Source: Brevibacillus antibioticus (GTDB lineage Bacteria > Bacillota > Bacilli > Brevibacillales > Brevibacillaceae). Taken from it: 64,000 nt of DNA. Both the position numbers and the translations under genes were made by a program. The notes beneath the pieces are model-generated. The model was not told the DNA's origin, did no database searches, and saw nothing but the letters and a program-made list of their open reading frames with translations. Below, piece by piece: positions 7,775-16,219 of this stretch (within the stretch, counting starts at the first letter, position 1; each line of letters opens with the position of its first letter). The DNA is taken from the NCBI RefSeq assembly GCF_005217615.1, contig NZ_SZNK01000001.1, positions 3,668,501 to 3,732,500 on the forward strand, in the 5' to 3' direction.

Positions 7775-8644
7775 ATGCACATCCAATCGAATAACCGCTA
7801 TCTAACACCCCAGTTAACAACTAACCAACCTGCACCGAAAATGGTGACAGGAACTCGTCTAGGATTGCCCCGATTGCCCGAGCACGATACAGTAGACCTT
7901 CGTTCTCACAAGGCACGCGAGCTACCTGCTGATGCCATCGAACATCACAGCGTCCAATTTTTCTTTAGCACAGAGATTAATGAGCGTTTGGATAAAATTT
8001 TCGCAGATAAACCACCCGAGGCTCGCAAGGCCTTTGACCACATCCTGGAGAAAAATTTTTTCAACTCCACCTACACCTACACCGATGAAGAAAGAGCTGC
8101 TTTAGTAGAAGTCGGTTTAACCCAAGGCAAATATTTGGCAAGCCAGTTCATGGATGATGAAAATGCTGCTGAATTTTTGGATAGCCTCCATCTGCTCGCA
8201 GGCGTTGCTAAAACAAGAAAGGTTGACCCCGCAACTGGCAGTGTCAGCTACGTAGAGCTTCCGCAAAGACCGCATGGGGCGCCAGCCGACTATGTCAATC
8301 CATCCAAGCTGATGGAGCGGTATGACCCGGAAGCCTACAAAAAAATGCAAGCGGACACGACCAATCAAACAGAGAAAGTAAGCACGCTGATTCAGTTCGT
8401 CAAAAAGCTGCAACATCGTCCAGACTGGATCTCACAATACCGAAACGAACAAGCTACTCTTCTCTCCGATTTAAAAAATACAAAAATCGCTAATCGCTTT
8501 GAGAATGTAAATTCAAAGGACGCCACTGAATTTGTTCGTCAAATGAATACGCTCGCTGAAAATGCTTCCTTTTCTGCCTTTACACCATTGCTACAGACGA
8601 ATCTTACCTCTTTCATGAACATCCTGGCCAAGAAAACGAGTTAA
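7775..8644 (+). CDS. Hypothetical protein, 289 aa
   Basis: Not recognised. A soluble protein with a proline-rich, apparently disordered N-terminus (about residues 1-55), then a mostly helical charged region (STEINERLDKIFADKPPEARKAF, YTDEERAALVEVG). No signal peptide, membrane segment or catalytic motif is visible. The C-terminal half is helical and polar. GAGGAGAG precedes the ATG. Two very short genes follow on the same strand and share its direction up to a terminator at 9066, so the three may be one transcript. Confidence 0.65.
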   Translation: MHIQSNNRYLTPQLTTNQPAPKMVTGTRLGLPRLPEHDTVDLRSHKARELPADAIEHHSVQFFFSTEINERLDKIFADKPPEARKAFDHILEKNFFNSTYTYTDEERAALVEVGLTQGKYLASQFMDDENAAEFLDSLHLLAGVAKTRKVDPATGSVSYVELPQRPHGAPADYVNPSKLMERYDPEAYKKMQADTTNQTEKVSTLIQFVKKLQHRPDWISQYRNEQATLLSDLKNTKIANRFENVNSKDATEFVRQMNTLAENASFSAFTPLLQTNLTSFMNILAKKTS

Positions 8645-8712
8645 CTGCCCAAAGATGATCGTCACAGCCTCCGCCCTCATGGACATACTAACCCGTAAAG
8701 GAGGAGACGAAT

Positions 8713-8904
8713 ATGTATGACAATGGCGAAAACGACCTGCCTGATTTCAAACAACTGGATGACAGACTGATCGCTCAACCTCCGACTAGCCCAATATTCG
8801 CAATCCGTACCAATCTGGACAAGGAACCAAATGACGTCGACAATCCGTATGTGCAGCAAGACTCTAAACCCACTGGACAATACAAGGGGGAAGCAAATGA
8901 CTGA
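8713..8904 (+). CDS. Small acidic hypothetical protein, 63 aa
   Basis: Not recognised. Starts MYDNGENDLPDFKQLDDR with an excellent AAAGGAGGAG ribosome site. It is polar, acidic and proline-containing, with no membrane segment, and is probably disordered. Its end overlaps the next small gene by 8 bp, which suggests translational coupling. Confidence 0.65.
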   Translation: MYDNGENDLPDFKQLDDRLIAQPPTSPIFAIRTNLDKEPNDVDNPYVQQDSKPTGQYKGEAND

Positions 8905-9043
8905 TCACATCTCAAAGGAAAAGCCGGACATGGGTTATAACGGAAGCAATATGCATGGTTATTCCCTTACACCAAAGGAAGGGACATTGGATCAAACTGC
9001 CAAGTCGGCAGCGGAAAACAAAGAAAATAGAGATAAAGAATAG
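8897..9043 (+). CDS. Small hypothetical protein, 48 aa
   Basis: MTDHISKEKPDMGYNGSNMHG at the start, then a charged tail ending SAAENKENRDKE. The ATG at 8897 has AAGGGGGAAG upstream and overlaps the previous gene. The composition resembles small hydrophilic spore-associated proteins, but no family is recognised. A strong terminator follows. Confidence 0.55.
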   Translation: MTDHISKEKPDMGYNGSNMHGYSLTPKEGTLDQTAKSAAENKENRDKE

Positions 9044-9065
9044 TTCTTTCCCATTACGAAAAACA

Positions 9066-9128
9066 AATCCCCTTTGGGGAAACAGGCAGATGCTCACTTT
9101 TCCTGTTTCCCAAAGGGGATTCCTTTTG
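9066..9128 (+). terminator. Long-stem terminator
   Basis: AATCCCCTTTGGGGAAACAGG pairs with CCTGTTTCCCAAAGGGGATT, followed by CCTTTTGG. The arms are about 20 bp and nearly perfect. It separates the small genes from the TolC-like gene. Confidence 0.7.
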
Positions 9129-9211
9129 GATTTCTGACCAAGAATATGGGGAAAGACATTTTGTTATTGACGAAATTCTACTGGAAATATATACTTTTCA
9201 TAAATTGCAAA

Positions 9212-9226
9212 TGAGAATCATTATCA
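9212..9226. promoter_or_regulatory. Fur box upstream of TolC-like gene
   Basis: TGAGAATCATTATCA matches the Bacillus 7-1-7 Fur consensus TGATAATNATTATCA at all but one position. It lies 33 bp before the start codon in the promoter region, so iron repression is likely. Confidence 0.65.
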
Positions 9227-9258
9227 GATTCTTGTGTATATGCTCAGGAGGTTGCCCC

Positions 9259-10314
9259 ATGAAATCCAGGCTTTTCAAACACATTTATAGCACAACATTA
9301 GTCACTTCTCTCCTCACAGGTGGCGTCCATTTGGCTCAGGCCGCTCCTCTCGTGGCTACTTCTGAACAGACGGATGATTCCCCTTTATCGCTAGATTTCG
9401 CAATTGAACAGGCACTAAAAAATAGCATCGATTTCGAGCTGCTTCGGCTTGAGCTAGATATTACAAAATACGAAACATCCATCATACTAAGAGAAAAAGA
9501 AGGAATCAAAAAAGCCGACATCATGACGCTGGCTGACGCAAAAAAGAAATTCGAAGACGCTGCCAAAGCGATCAAAGAAGTGATTGTCGATGAAGTCGCC
9601 CTGAATACGCAAAAAAACAACATCCAGTTGCAAGTGCAAAAAGCTTTCTTCGAAGTCCAATCATTAGAGGCCAAAATCAAAGCGCAAAAGAAAAGCTTGC
9701 AAAGACAGTACTGGTTGGACTCCCAAGAAACAGAAGCTCACAAAAATCTTGCTACCCTTGAAGCCAGCTACAAACAAGCATTGGCCAAGCTCAACGATTT
9801 ATTGAATGAAAAAGCAGACAAAAAATGGAAAATAGTCACCACTGATCTGACCCAGCACGAGCTGCTTTCCCTTGAGCAATTGCAAGCAAAAGCTTATGAA
9901 AAACGTCCTGAGATGATCAAAGCACAAGCAGAAATAGACTTTACCCAAGTCAGAATTGATTACACGGCAGAGTATACCGCACTCAGCACACATAAAGGGA
10001 TAATCGCAAGAAATGAGCACAAAAAAGCGGAACTGCAAAAACAAAAAACACAGAAGAAAATCGGTCAGGAAGTAAGTGACAACTATACGAAGGCACTAGC
10101 AGCGCAAAAGGCATTAGGGGAAAATACAACAAAGAAAGAAACCGCATGGGAGCGCTATCAGGCAACACTCGATCAATATAGATTAGGAAAAGCATCGATG
10201 AAAGAACTGATGGAGGTCGAAGCAAACCTATTTGAATCCGAAACAAAAGCAATCGAATCGATTTATCAATACAATCTCGCTGCTACTACCTTGAATCAAT
10301 CAACTGGCTATTAA
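9259..10314 (+). CDS. TolC family (outer-membrane-efflux-like) secreted coiled-coil protein
   Basis: A 351-residue protein with a signal peptide (MKSRLFKHIYSTT..., cleavage probably after AQAA near residue 28). The mature part is almost entirely long helices rich in Lys/Glu/Ala/Gln. LSLDFAIEQALKNSIDFELL, near the mature N-terminus, is the classical TolC repeat start. LDQYRLGKASMKELMEVEANLFES near the C-terminus matches the second repeat (yk.G..s..ell.a...l). The ATG at 9259 has CAGGAGG; the longer frame to 9205 lacks one. A TolC-like protein in a monoderm is unusual, so it may be a wall-spanning helper of an exporter. The upstream Fur box suggests an iron-related role (inference). Confidence 0.75.
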   Translation: MKSRLFKHIYSTTLVTSLLTGGVHLAQAAPLVATSEQTDDSPLSLDFAIEQALKNSIDFELLRLELDITKYETSIILREKEGIKKADIMTLADAKKKFEDAAKAIKEVIVDEVALNTQKNNIQLQVQKAFFEVQSLEAKIKAQKKSLQRQYWLDSQETEAHKNLATLEASYKQALAKLNDLLNEKADKKWKIVTTDLTQHELLSLEQLQAKAYEKRPEMIKAQAEIDFTQVRIDYTAEYTALSTHKGIIARNEHKKAELQKQKTQKKIGQEVSDNYTKALAAQKALGENTTKKETAWERYQATLDQYRLGKASMKELMEVEANLFESETKAIESIYQYNLAATTLNQSTGY

Positions 10315-10358
10315 TATTTCGTGTCACGAAATATCGCATTCATTCATTTCAAATAGAG

Positions 10359-10388
10359 AAGGCTTCATCCCACAGGGTGAAGCCTTTA
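10359..10388 (+). terminator. Terminator after TolC-like gene
   Basis: GGCTTCA and TGAAGCC arms (10361-10367, 10378-10384) followed by TTTA. It overlaps the 3' end of the convergent kinase gene. Confidence 0.6.
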
Positions 10389-11297
10389 CTCATTGATTAG
10401 CCTCTCAAAAGCTCCCGGCATCACCAAACGACCACCGTCCGCGCCAAAATCCTCTATGAACCACCAAGCCGATAGTACACTGTGGCAATAGGCCCACGCC
10501 AACACTCTCTCTTTTTGCAAAGACAGTGCCCTCGTCAGCCCATCGACCCGCTGTTTCACCACTTCTTCTACCCCATCCTCAGGCAAATGGTTCAGCAAAA
10601 ACGGAATCACCTCGTATTCCGTCTCCCCGATCAGTCCTTTTGGATCAATTGCCAACCACGGCTCTCTTTCGGCGCGCAAAATATTTTCATGATGAAGATC
10701 ACCATGCAGCAGACATGGTTCTTTTTGTGTGGAGAGAAGCTTTTTGTACCATTTCATGGCTCGCTCCACCATTTGCTCGGGAATCGATCCTGTCCCCCCT
10801 TGGAAATGAGGGCGAATCTGTTCCAGTCCCACAGCCCAGTCTGCGATCGTCGGAAACGTAGACGCAAGCTTGCCACCTTTCGAAACGGGTGTATGCATTC
10901 TTTTGATCACGTCCGCCAAGCATTGTATTCGCTCATCTTCGCTACTCAGCTTGTCCAGTGTCTCTCCTGGCATGATGCGCTCCAAAAGCATGATCCCTTT
11001 TTCCTCGTCAGCATCGAGTAGCTGCACCATTCCCCTGCCTGCAAAAGCCCGAATCGCTGCCAGCTCTCTCTGCCAATCCAGTCCAGGCACTCCCAGCTTC
11101 AGCACTGCGTTTCTCCCATCCTGCAACACAACTGGTGCTACAAAGTTATAGGAGAGTGGAAACGGCTCTAGTACCTTCAAAGACCACCGCACTTCGCAAT
11201 CAGCAATCAACTCATGAAAGGAATCGAGCCAGAGACGACCTGCTTCTTTATGTACGCCCGTAATTGTTTGCGTAAAATGGGTTGGCAATAAAATCAT
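10386..11297 (-). CDS. APH(6)-like aminoglycoside/hydroxyurea phosphotransferase family kinase
   Basis: A 303-residue kinase of the PF04655 (APH(6)/hydroxyurea kinase) group. Residues about 48-75 (YNFVAPVVLQDGRNAVLKLG) hold the ATP-binding Lys. MLLERIMPGETL is the hinge. LLHGDLHHENILRA is the catalytic loop, and WLAIDPKGLIGETEYE the metal-binding segment with its conserved DPKGL. Relatives include streptomycin 6-phosphotransferases, but chromosomal members of environmental bacilli often have no proven resistance role. GGAGGAG precedes the ATG. Confidence 0.82.
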   Translation of the reverse strand: MILLPTHFTQTITGVHKEAGRLWLDSFHELIADCEVRWSLKVLEPFPLSYNFVAPVVLQDGRNAVLKLGVPGLDWQRELAAIRAFAGRGMVQLLDADEEKGIMLLERIMPGETLDKLSSEDERIQCLADVIKRMHTPVSKGGKLASTFPTIADWAVGLEQIRPHFQGGTGSIPEQMVERAMKWYKKLLSTQKEPCLLHGDLHHENILRAEREPWLAIDPKGLIGETEYEVIPFLLNHLPEDGVEEVVKQRVDGLTRALSLQKERVLAWAYCHSVLSAWWFIEDFGADGGRLVMPGAFERLINE

Positions 11298-11365
11298 TAG
11301 GAATCTCCTCCTAAAAAGCTTGTGGCTTTTAAACTTCTTGCCCTACCTTCACTCATCTTCTTGCA

Positions 11366-11646
11366 CCAGCTTTCAAGCTGCTCCCTTACCGCAGCCGCGT
11401 AAGAAGAAGTGCATTTCCAGTCAAGCGCCTCTGGAGCCCATCCCAGCCTTGGAAAAAATGGTGGGGAATTTCAGCTTCACCTATGAAACACTTCATCGAA
11501 ACTTCTACGTTTGAAGCACTCCCACCATTTTTTCCGAGGCGGCCAGTGAATCCCCCCTTGCGGGGCGTAGGCCGAAGCGTAGACTGGAAATGCGCTTCTT
11601 CCCCACCACAGCCACTTCACCAAAAAGGGAGCAGCATGAAAGCCGC
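11366..11646. repeat. Long imperfect inverted repeat (about 280 bp) filling the intergenic region
   Basis: The outer arms are ctttcaagctgctccctt and, on the opposite strand, ctttcatgctgctccctt. Inner arms include gaagtgcatttccagtc against gaagcgcatttccagtc, and ggaaaaaatggtggg against the same sequence inverted. The centre lies around 11500 (gaaacacttcatcgaaacttc). No convincing gene lies inside. It could be a structured RNA, a MITE-like element or an extended intergenic repeat; no transposase or target duplication was seen. Confidence 0.55.
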
Positions 11647-11670
11647 CCCCCCTTTATTTCCCTGAAAATA

Positions 11671-12849
11671 TTAGGACAGTCGTCCCATCAAGCGCTCCAT
11701 ACGTTCAAGCGCCTTCTTTAACTGCTCCATCGATGTTGCATAAGAACAACGGATATGTCCCTTCCCGCTTTCGCCGAATACATCTCCAGGTACGACAGCT
11801 ACCTTTTCCTCCATGAGCAACTTCTCCGCAAATTCAGAAGAGCTAAGACCTGTAGAAGCTACAGACGGGAATGCGTAGAAGGCTCCGTCTGGCTCATGGC
11901 AAGTCAATCCGATATGACGGAATCCATCTACCACATAATTGCGGCGCTGACGGTAGCTCTCGATCATTCGTTCCATATCAGAACGTCCATGACGCAGGGC
12001 TTCCAATGCAGCCATCTGAGCCATTGTCGGAGCACACAGCATAGTGTACTGATGGATTTTCAGCATGCCTGCGAGCAAATCAGGCGATGCGCAGACATAC
12101 CCCAGACGCCAGCCGGTCATCGCGAACGCTTTGGAAAAACCGGAGATCAGGATCGTCCGATCTTTCATTCCTGGCAGTGCCGCGATACTATCGTGCATGC
12201 GACCATAGGTAAGTTCCGCATAAATCTCATCGGAGATCACCATGAGGTCGTGCTTTTCAATGATCGGCAAAAGTGTTTTCCACTCTTCAGCCGTCATCGT
12301 CCCCCCGGTCGGGTTATTTGGATAGCAGAAAATGATTGCTTTTGTACGCGCGGTGATGTGCGTCTCCAACTCTTGCGGTGTCAGCTTGAACTCGTTTTCC
12401 ATCGTTGTTTTCAGGAATACCGGCACCCCACCAGCCAAGCGAATAACAGGTTCATAGGAGACGTAGCAAGGTTCCACGACCAATACTTCATCACCTGGAT
12501 CGAGAATAGCACGCAGTGCGATATCAATCGCTTCGCTGGCACCAACCGTCACGAGAATTTCTGTCTCTGGATGATAGCTGACCGAAAAACGTTCCTCCAA
12601 GTATTTCTGAATTTCCACACGCAATGGCAGCATACCTGCATTGGATGTATAAGCTGTATGTCCACGCTCCAACGAAGAAATCGAAGCTTCTCTCATGCGC
12701 CAAGGAGTGACGAAATCAGGCTCCCCTACACCTAAGGAAATGACTCCCTCCATCGATGCTGCCAAATCGAAAAAGCGGCGAATGCCTGATGGCTTCAACG
12801 ATTGAACTGTACTGGATAAACGGTTTTTGACTTCAACTTGTGTACTCAC
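11671..12849 (-). CDS. alaT: Alanine aminotransferase-type PLP enzyme (AlaT/YugH-like)
   Basis: A 392-residue class I/II aminotransferase. SLGVGEPDFVTP is the family N-terminal motif. FCYPNNPTGGTM and ISDEIYAELTYG bind PLP. The Schiff-base Lys is in ILISGFSKAFAMTGWRLGY (about residue 240), and the substrate Arg is in GHIRCSY near the C-terminus. The GTG start at 12849 overlaps the stop of the Lrp-type gene. The pairing with an Lrp/AsnC regulator matches B. subtilis alaR-alaT (yugG-yugH). The alanine-specific T-box upstream of the pair supports an alanine role. A broader aminotransferase specificity (PatA-like) cannot be excluded. Confidence 0.82.
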   Translation of the reverse strand: MSTQVEVKNRLSSTVQSLKPSGIRRFFDLAASMEGVISLGVGEPDFVTPWRMREASISSLERGHTAYTSNAGMLPLRVEIQKYLEERFSVSYHPETEILVTVGASEAIDIALRAILDPGDEVLVVEPCYVSYEPVIRLAGGVPVFLKTTMENEFKLTPQELETHITARTKAIIFCYPNNPTGGTMTAEEWKTLLPIIEKHDLMVISDEIYAELTYGRMHDSIAALPGMKDRTILISGFSKAFAMTGWRLGYVCASPDLLAGMLKIHQYTMLCAPTMAQMAALEALRHGRSDMERMIESYRQRRNYVVDGFRHIGLTCHEPDGAFYAFPSVASTGLSSSEFAEKLLMEEKVAVVPGDVFGESGKGHIRCSYATSMEQLKKALERMERLMGRLS

Positions 12850-13346
12850 GGCGTAACCACCATCCTGTGATCTTCGTCACGATCTTCCAGCTCAATGCCA
12901 TCGTGCTTGTAACGTTTCAAAATAAAATGTGTAGCTGTTGAGACAACTGAATCAAGAGTGGACAGCTTTTGCGAAACAAAAGTCGCTACCTCTTTCATCG
13001 TTTTGCCTTCCAAAATAATCGACAAGTCATAGCTTGCACCAGACATCAAATAAACAGCCTTCACTTCTGGGAAACGGCAGATTCGCTCCGCTACTTCATC
13101 AAAGCCGACGTCGCGCTTGGGCGTCACTTTCACATCAATCATCGCGTTCACGTACGGATGATCGTCCACACGCTCCCAGTTGACCAGCGCTGGATATTTG
13201 ACAATAACCTTCTCGGCTTCCAATGCTGCAATCGTCTGCTCAACGACCTCGGTCGGCTCTCCGATCATCTTTCCGATTTGCTCGGCGCTCATGCGACTGT
13301 CTTCTTCCAACAGGTGCAACAGCTCTCTTTGCTTCAAGCGATCCAT
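12846..13346 (-). CDS. alaR: Lrp/AsnC family regulator (AlaR/YugG-like)
   Basis: A 166-residue regulator. The N-terminal winged helix (about 1-60) contains LKQRELLHLLEEDSRMSAEQ. The C-terminal RAM/ligand-binding domain (about 70-145) contains VAERICRFPEVKAVYLMSG and YDLSIILEGKTMKEVATFV. It is the first gene of an operon with the aminotransferase (4-bp overlap) and is preceded by a T-box leader. It probably binds alanine and controls its own operon (family knowledge and inference). Confidence 0.82.
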   Translation of the reverse strand: MDRLKQRELLHLLEEDSRMSAEQIGKMIGEPTEVVEQTIAALEAEKVIVKYPALVNWERVDDHPYVNAMIDVKVTPKRDVGFDEVAERICRFPEVKAVYLMSGASYDLSIILEGKTMKEVATFVSQKLSTLDSVVSTATHFILKRYKHDGIELEDRDEDHRMVVTP

Positions 13347-13423
13347 GCCCCACCACTCCAGTTTTCTCTTTATTTTTTACATAAGTACGTGTTCAATTAG
13401 TCGACTTTTTGAACGACGTCAGA

Positions 13424-13690
13424 AAGCAAAAAGCCCCAGCAACCAGACTCATGATTTCCATGAATCTCGGTTGCTGAGGCGAAGGTATCGCGGTACCACT
13501 CAGCTTTTTTGCCTCTCTCACAAAAGGCAAACTTGTGCTGTCTACGTAGACATGCGCCCCATAACGTGGGCCATCCGCTGCTTTCTACTTGGCATTTTCA
13601 AAAGCAGAGCTCCAAGGTGGCTTTCAAAAAGAGTTCGCGGTCGCCCTCTCAGCTAACAGGCAACTCTCTGGACGTCAAAATCCCTTTTTT
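13424..13690 (-). promoter_or_regulatory. T-box leader with alanine (GCC) specifier and terminator
   Basis: Read on the minus strand, the T-box core GAGTGGTACCGCG is at 13489-13501. The upstream stem I has cagagag, and the specifier region gaaa-GCC-accttggagc at about 13611-13624 places the Ala codon GCC at 13619-13621. The terminator (arms around 13427-13439 and 13470-13482, then five T) follows. Uncharged tRNA-Ala should allow read-through into alaR-alaT. Confidence 0.85.
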
Positions 13691-13762
13691 ACTTTCCTTT
13701 TCACGGCTGTGTTGATTGTTTTATTGAATGTCTCAGATTATAAATGACGGTTTCTCTCATTG

Positions 13763-15259
13763 TCAACCAACAACTTCTGTCTGCTGAACCTCTTTCAAAC
13801 CGTTAGGCAACCAAACACGAAACACCGTCCCAGTCCCCAAGCTGCTTTGTACGTCAATTTTTCCACGATGATTTTCTACGATGGATTGGGTGATCGACAG
13901 CCCCAGTCCAGCCCCTCCGCTTTTGCGTGCGCGTGAGGATTCAATCCGATAGAAACGGTCGAATACATGCGGGACATGCTCCGGTGCTATCCCGGCTCCA
14001 TTATCTCTGATCGTCATTTCAATCCCATTGGCAATCTTGCTTAATATAAGCTCGATCTCACCATTCACAGGGTCAGTATGCTGCACCGCATTTTGAAACA
14101 GATTGAGGATAACTTGCTTTATTCCGTCACAGTCGAAAGCAACCGTAACATTCGGTTCTACACGGAAATGAATGTTTCGTTCACCAGCCAGGACCATAAG
14201 CTGTGATTCCATACTGTGCACGACCGTGTCCAACTGTCCTTCTTGCAAAAGGAAAGCTGGTTCCCGATCCATCCGAGCCAGGTACAGCAAATCGTTGACG
14301 AGTTTGTTCAGCCGCTCTGTCTCGCCGTGCATGCTTTTCAATGCTTTCTGTAAATGTTCGGGATTTGCCGCCGCGCCGCGCAACAGCACCTCCAAAAAAC
14401 CATGGATGGATGTCAGCGGTGTTCGCAACTCGTGCGAAGCGTCCGCTACAAAGCGCCTCATCCGCTCCCCAGCTTCCTGCTCAGTTTTAAAGGAGGTTTC
14501 CAACCGTTCCAGCATTCCGTTAAAGACCGCCGATAATTGATCAATCTCCATTTGGCCTTGATCCATCGGAAGTCGCTCATCCAAATTCCCCGCATTAATC
14601 CGCTCAACTGTTACCTCAATACGCGAAAGTGGGTTCAGCGTACGGCGGAGAACAGGCACATAGGTTAACAAACCGATAAGCAAGGCGAGTGCAGATGCAG
14701 AAAAGAAAATGATCAACTGCGGAAACAGCACTTCTCGCATCGAGCCAACAGGGGTACTTAGCTGTACAATTCCTTGTAGCTGTTCAGGTGAACGGATTGG
14801 TGCTAACACGACCAAATAATCCTTCCCCGTGCTACCTTCCAAGATTTTGTATTTAAAACTACATACGCCACTAGCCAAGATCTCGCGGTATAGACTCTCC
14901 GGAAAGCGTGGCGAATACCCTTCGCTCGGATTCGCAAACAGCTCCGTCACATTTGCGTCGTTGTCAATAAAGGCAAACTTGATATCGGGAGTACGCAAGG
15001 AAAGCAACGCACTGACATACTGATCGTTCTTTGGGAGCGTTTCCGTGTCCTCCAAGACCTGATAAGGAACGGTAACTCCCAGATTTAACAAGCTTTCCGC
15101 TTTGCTGCGATACAAGAATTGCTCCATCAATATGTATTGAATCATGCCGATTAGAAGCAGCAACCCCGATAAGATAAATAACGAACGAGAAAGCAGCTGA
15201 TATCGTAAAGAGTTCGGTTCTAGAAAAGGGGCCCATAGATTGTTTCGATTCTTCTTCAT
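13763..15259 (-). CDS. Two-component sensor histidine kinase
   Basis: A 498-residue membrane kinase. TM1 is about residues 25-47 and TM2 about 178-200, enclosing an extracellular sensor of about 130 residues. HAMP is about 200-255 (LRRTLNPLSRIEVTVERINAG). The HisKA phospho-acceptor is in VADASHELRTPLTSIHGF (about 275), and the N box is NLFQNAVQHTD. G1 is IRDNGAGIAPEHVPHVFDRFYR, and G2 GGAGLGLSITQSIVENHRG. The start overlaps the response regulator stop by 4 bp. The ligand is unknown. The divergent YceI gene is the likely target, judging from shared repeats. Confidence 0.9.
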   Translation of the reverse strand: MKKNRNNLWAPFLEPNSLRYQLLSRSLFILSGLLLLIGMIQYILMEQFLYRSKAESLLNLGVTVPYQVLEDTETLPKNDQYVSALLSLRTPDIKFAFIDNDANVTELFANPSEGYSPRFPESLYREILASGVCSFKYKILEGSTGKDYLVVLAPIRSPEQLQGIVQLSTPVGSMREVLFPQLIIFFSASALALLIGLLTYVPVLRRTLNPLSRIEVTVERINAGNLDERLPMDQGQMEIDQLSAVFNGMLERLETSFKTEQEAGERMRRFVADASHELRTPLTSIHGFLEVLLRGAAANPEHLQKALKSMHGETERLNKLVNDLLYLARMDREPAFLLQEGQLDTVVHSMESQLMVLAGERNIHFRVEPNVTVAFDCDGIKQVILNLFQNAVQHTDPVNGEIELILSKIANGIEMTIRDNGAGIAPEHVPHVFDRFYRIESSRARKSGGAGLGLSITQSIVENHRGKIDVQSSLGTGTVFRVWLPNGLKEVQQTEVVG

Positions 15260-15939
15260 ACAAAATCAACCCGATAGCCCGCACCGCGCAATGTGCGAAT
15301 AATCCGATGCTGACGATCATTCAATTTGTCGCGCAGGGAACGAATATACACCTCGACAATATTCTCCTCCCCACCGAAATCATAGCCCCACACGTTGTCC
15401 AGAATCATTGGTTTACTTAGCACCAAGCCGTGATTTGTCACCAAATATTTCAGCAAAGAGTATTCCGTTGGCGATAGCTCCAGAAGCTTGTCCCCGTAGG
15501 TAATTTCTTTTCGCCTGTCATCGATCTGAAATGGACCGAGGAGTACCTTAGAGAGCAGATGTGGATAATGATTACGAATGCGCGCATGGATACGAGCAAG
15601 CAGCTCTTCAAAGCTAAACGGCTTAATCATATAATCATCGGCACCGAGAGTCAGCCCTTTTACCCGATCCTCCACGTCCTCCCTCGCTGTCAGCATAATC
15701 GTCGCTACATTCTGTATCTTTTTAAGCATCCGGCATACCTCGAAGCCATCCATGCCAGGCATCATCACATCGAGAATAACGACATGCGGCTGATGCTCCT
15801 TCACCATGGTCACGGCTGTCATCCCATCTTGTGCCGTCAATACTTGGAATCCTTCATTCTCAAGACCCATCTCCAAAAATTGCAGGATGGTCGGCTCATC
15901 ATCGACAAGCAATATTTTAATGCCTTTGTTTAGGCTCAT
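15256..15939 (-). CDS. OmpR/PhoB family response regulator
   Basis: A 227-residue regulator. The receiver domain (about 8-120) has acidic DDEP, the phospho-acceptor Asp in VVILDVMMPGMDGFE, and Lys in DYMIKPFSFEEL. The winged helix is in the C-terminal 100 residues (LELSPTEYSLLKYLVTNHG, RSLRDKLNDRQHRIIRTLRG). The ATG at 15939 is favoured over GTG 15948 because GAGGTG then sits 6 bp upstream. It is co-transcribed with the kinase. 11-bp phased repeats upstream are plausible binding sites. Confidence 0.9.
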   Translation of the reverse strand: MSLNKGIKILLVDDEPTILQFLEMGLENEGFQVLTAQDGMTAVTMVKEHQPHVVILDVMMPGMDGFEVCRMLKKIQNVATIMLTAREDVEDRVKGLTLGADDYMIKPFSFEELLARIHARIRNHYPHLLSKVLLGPFQIDDRRKEITYGDKLLELSPTEYSLLKYLVTNHGLVLSKPMILDNVWGYDFGGEENIVEVYIRSLRDKLNDRQHRIIRTLRGAGYRVDFV

Positions 15940-15982
15940 TTCTTTCACCTCAGCTCTATTTTACCTGAACAGGATAAGCGTA

Positions 15983-16022
15983 GCTGAATGTTTGCTGAAT
16001 ATGCCCTGAGTACAAGCTGAAA
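15983..16022. promoter_or_regulatory. 11-bp phased GCTGAA repeats (response-regulator site)
   Basis: GCTGAA occurs at 15983, 15994 and 16016, with a degraded copy in phase at 16005. This is an exact 11-bp ladder, the spacing bound by OmpR-type dimers. It lies just upstream of the response regulator gene. Confidence 0.5.
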
Positions 16023-16107
16023 GCTTTTTGTAAAATAATAAACCAAAAAATGTAAATCCAATATAAAAAACGTTGATAATTCTCTTCCCCTTGCGCATTC
16101 AACAAAC

Positions 16108-16124
16108 TTTCAGCCAGCTTTCAA
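16108..16124. promoter_or_regulatory. 11-bp spaced TTTCA repeats upstream of YceI gene
   Basis: TTTCAGC at 16108 and TTTCAAG at 16119 are 11 bp apart and are the inverse of the GCTGAA(A) ladder on the regulator side. Divergent control by the same regulator is suggested. Confidence 0.45.
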
Positions 16125-16219
16125 GACCCACTCAGCTTCCTCTCTCATAATGATCCCTGCGAAGCCAAATACATACGACCCAAGTCTGAACACTTCAAAA
16201 ACATGGAGGTTATTCAATA

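Noticed and set aside
626..11297. Calling the two APH-fold kinases antibiotic-resistance genes
   Set aside because: The kinase motifs are clear but substrate specificity is not; chromosomal members of this superfamily have many non-drug substrates.
11755..12735. 326-codon plus-strand open frame
   Set aside because: It lies entirely antisense to the aminotransferase gene, whose motifs are intact; no ribosome site or family features.
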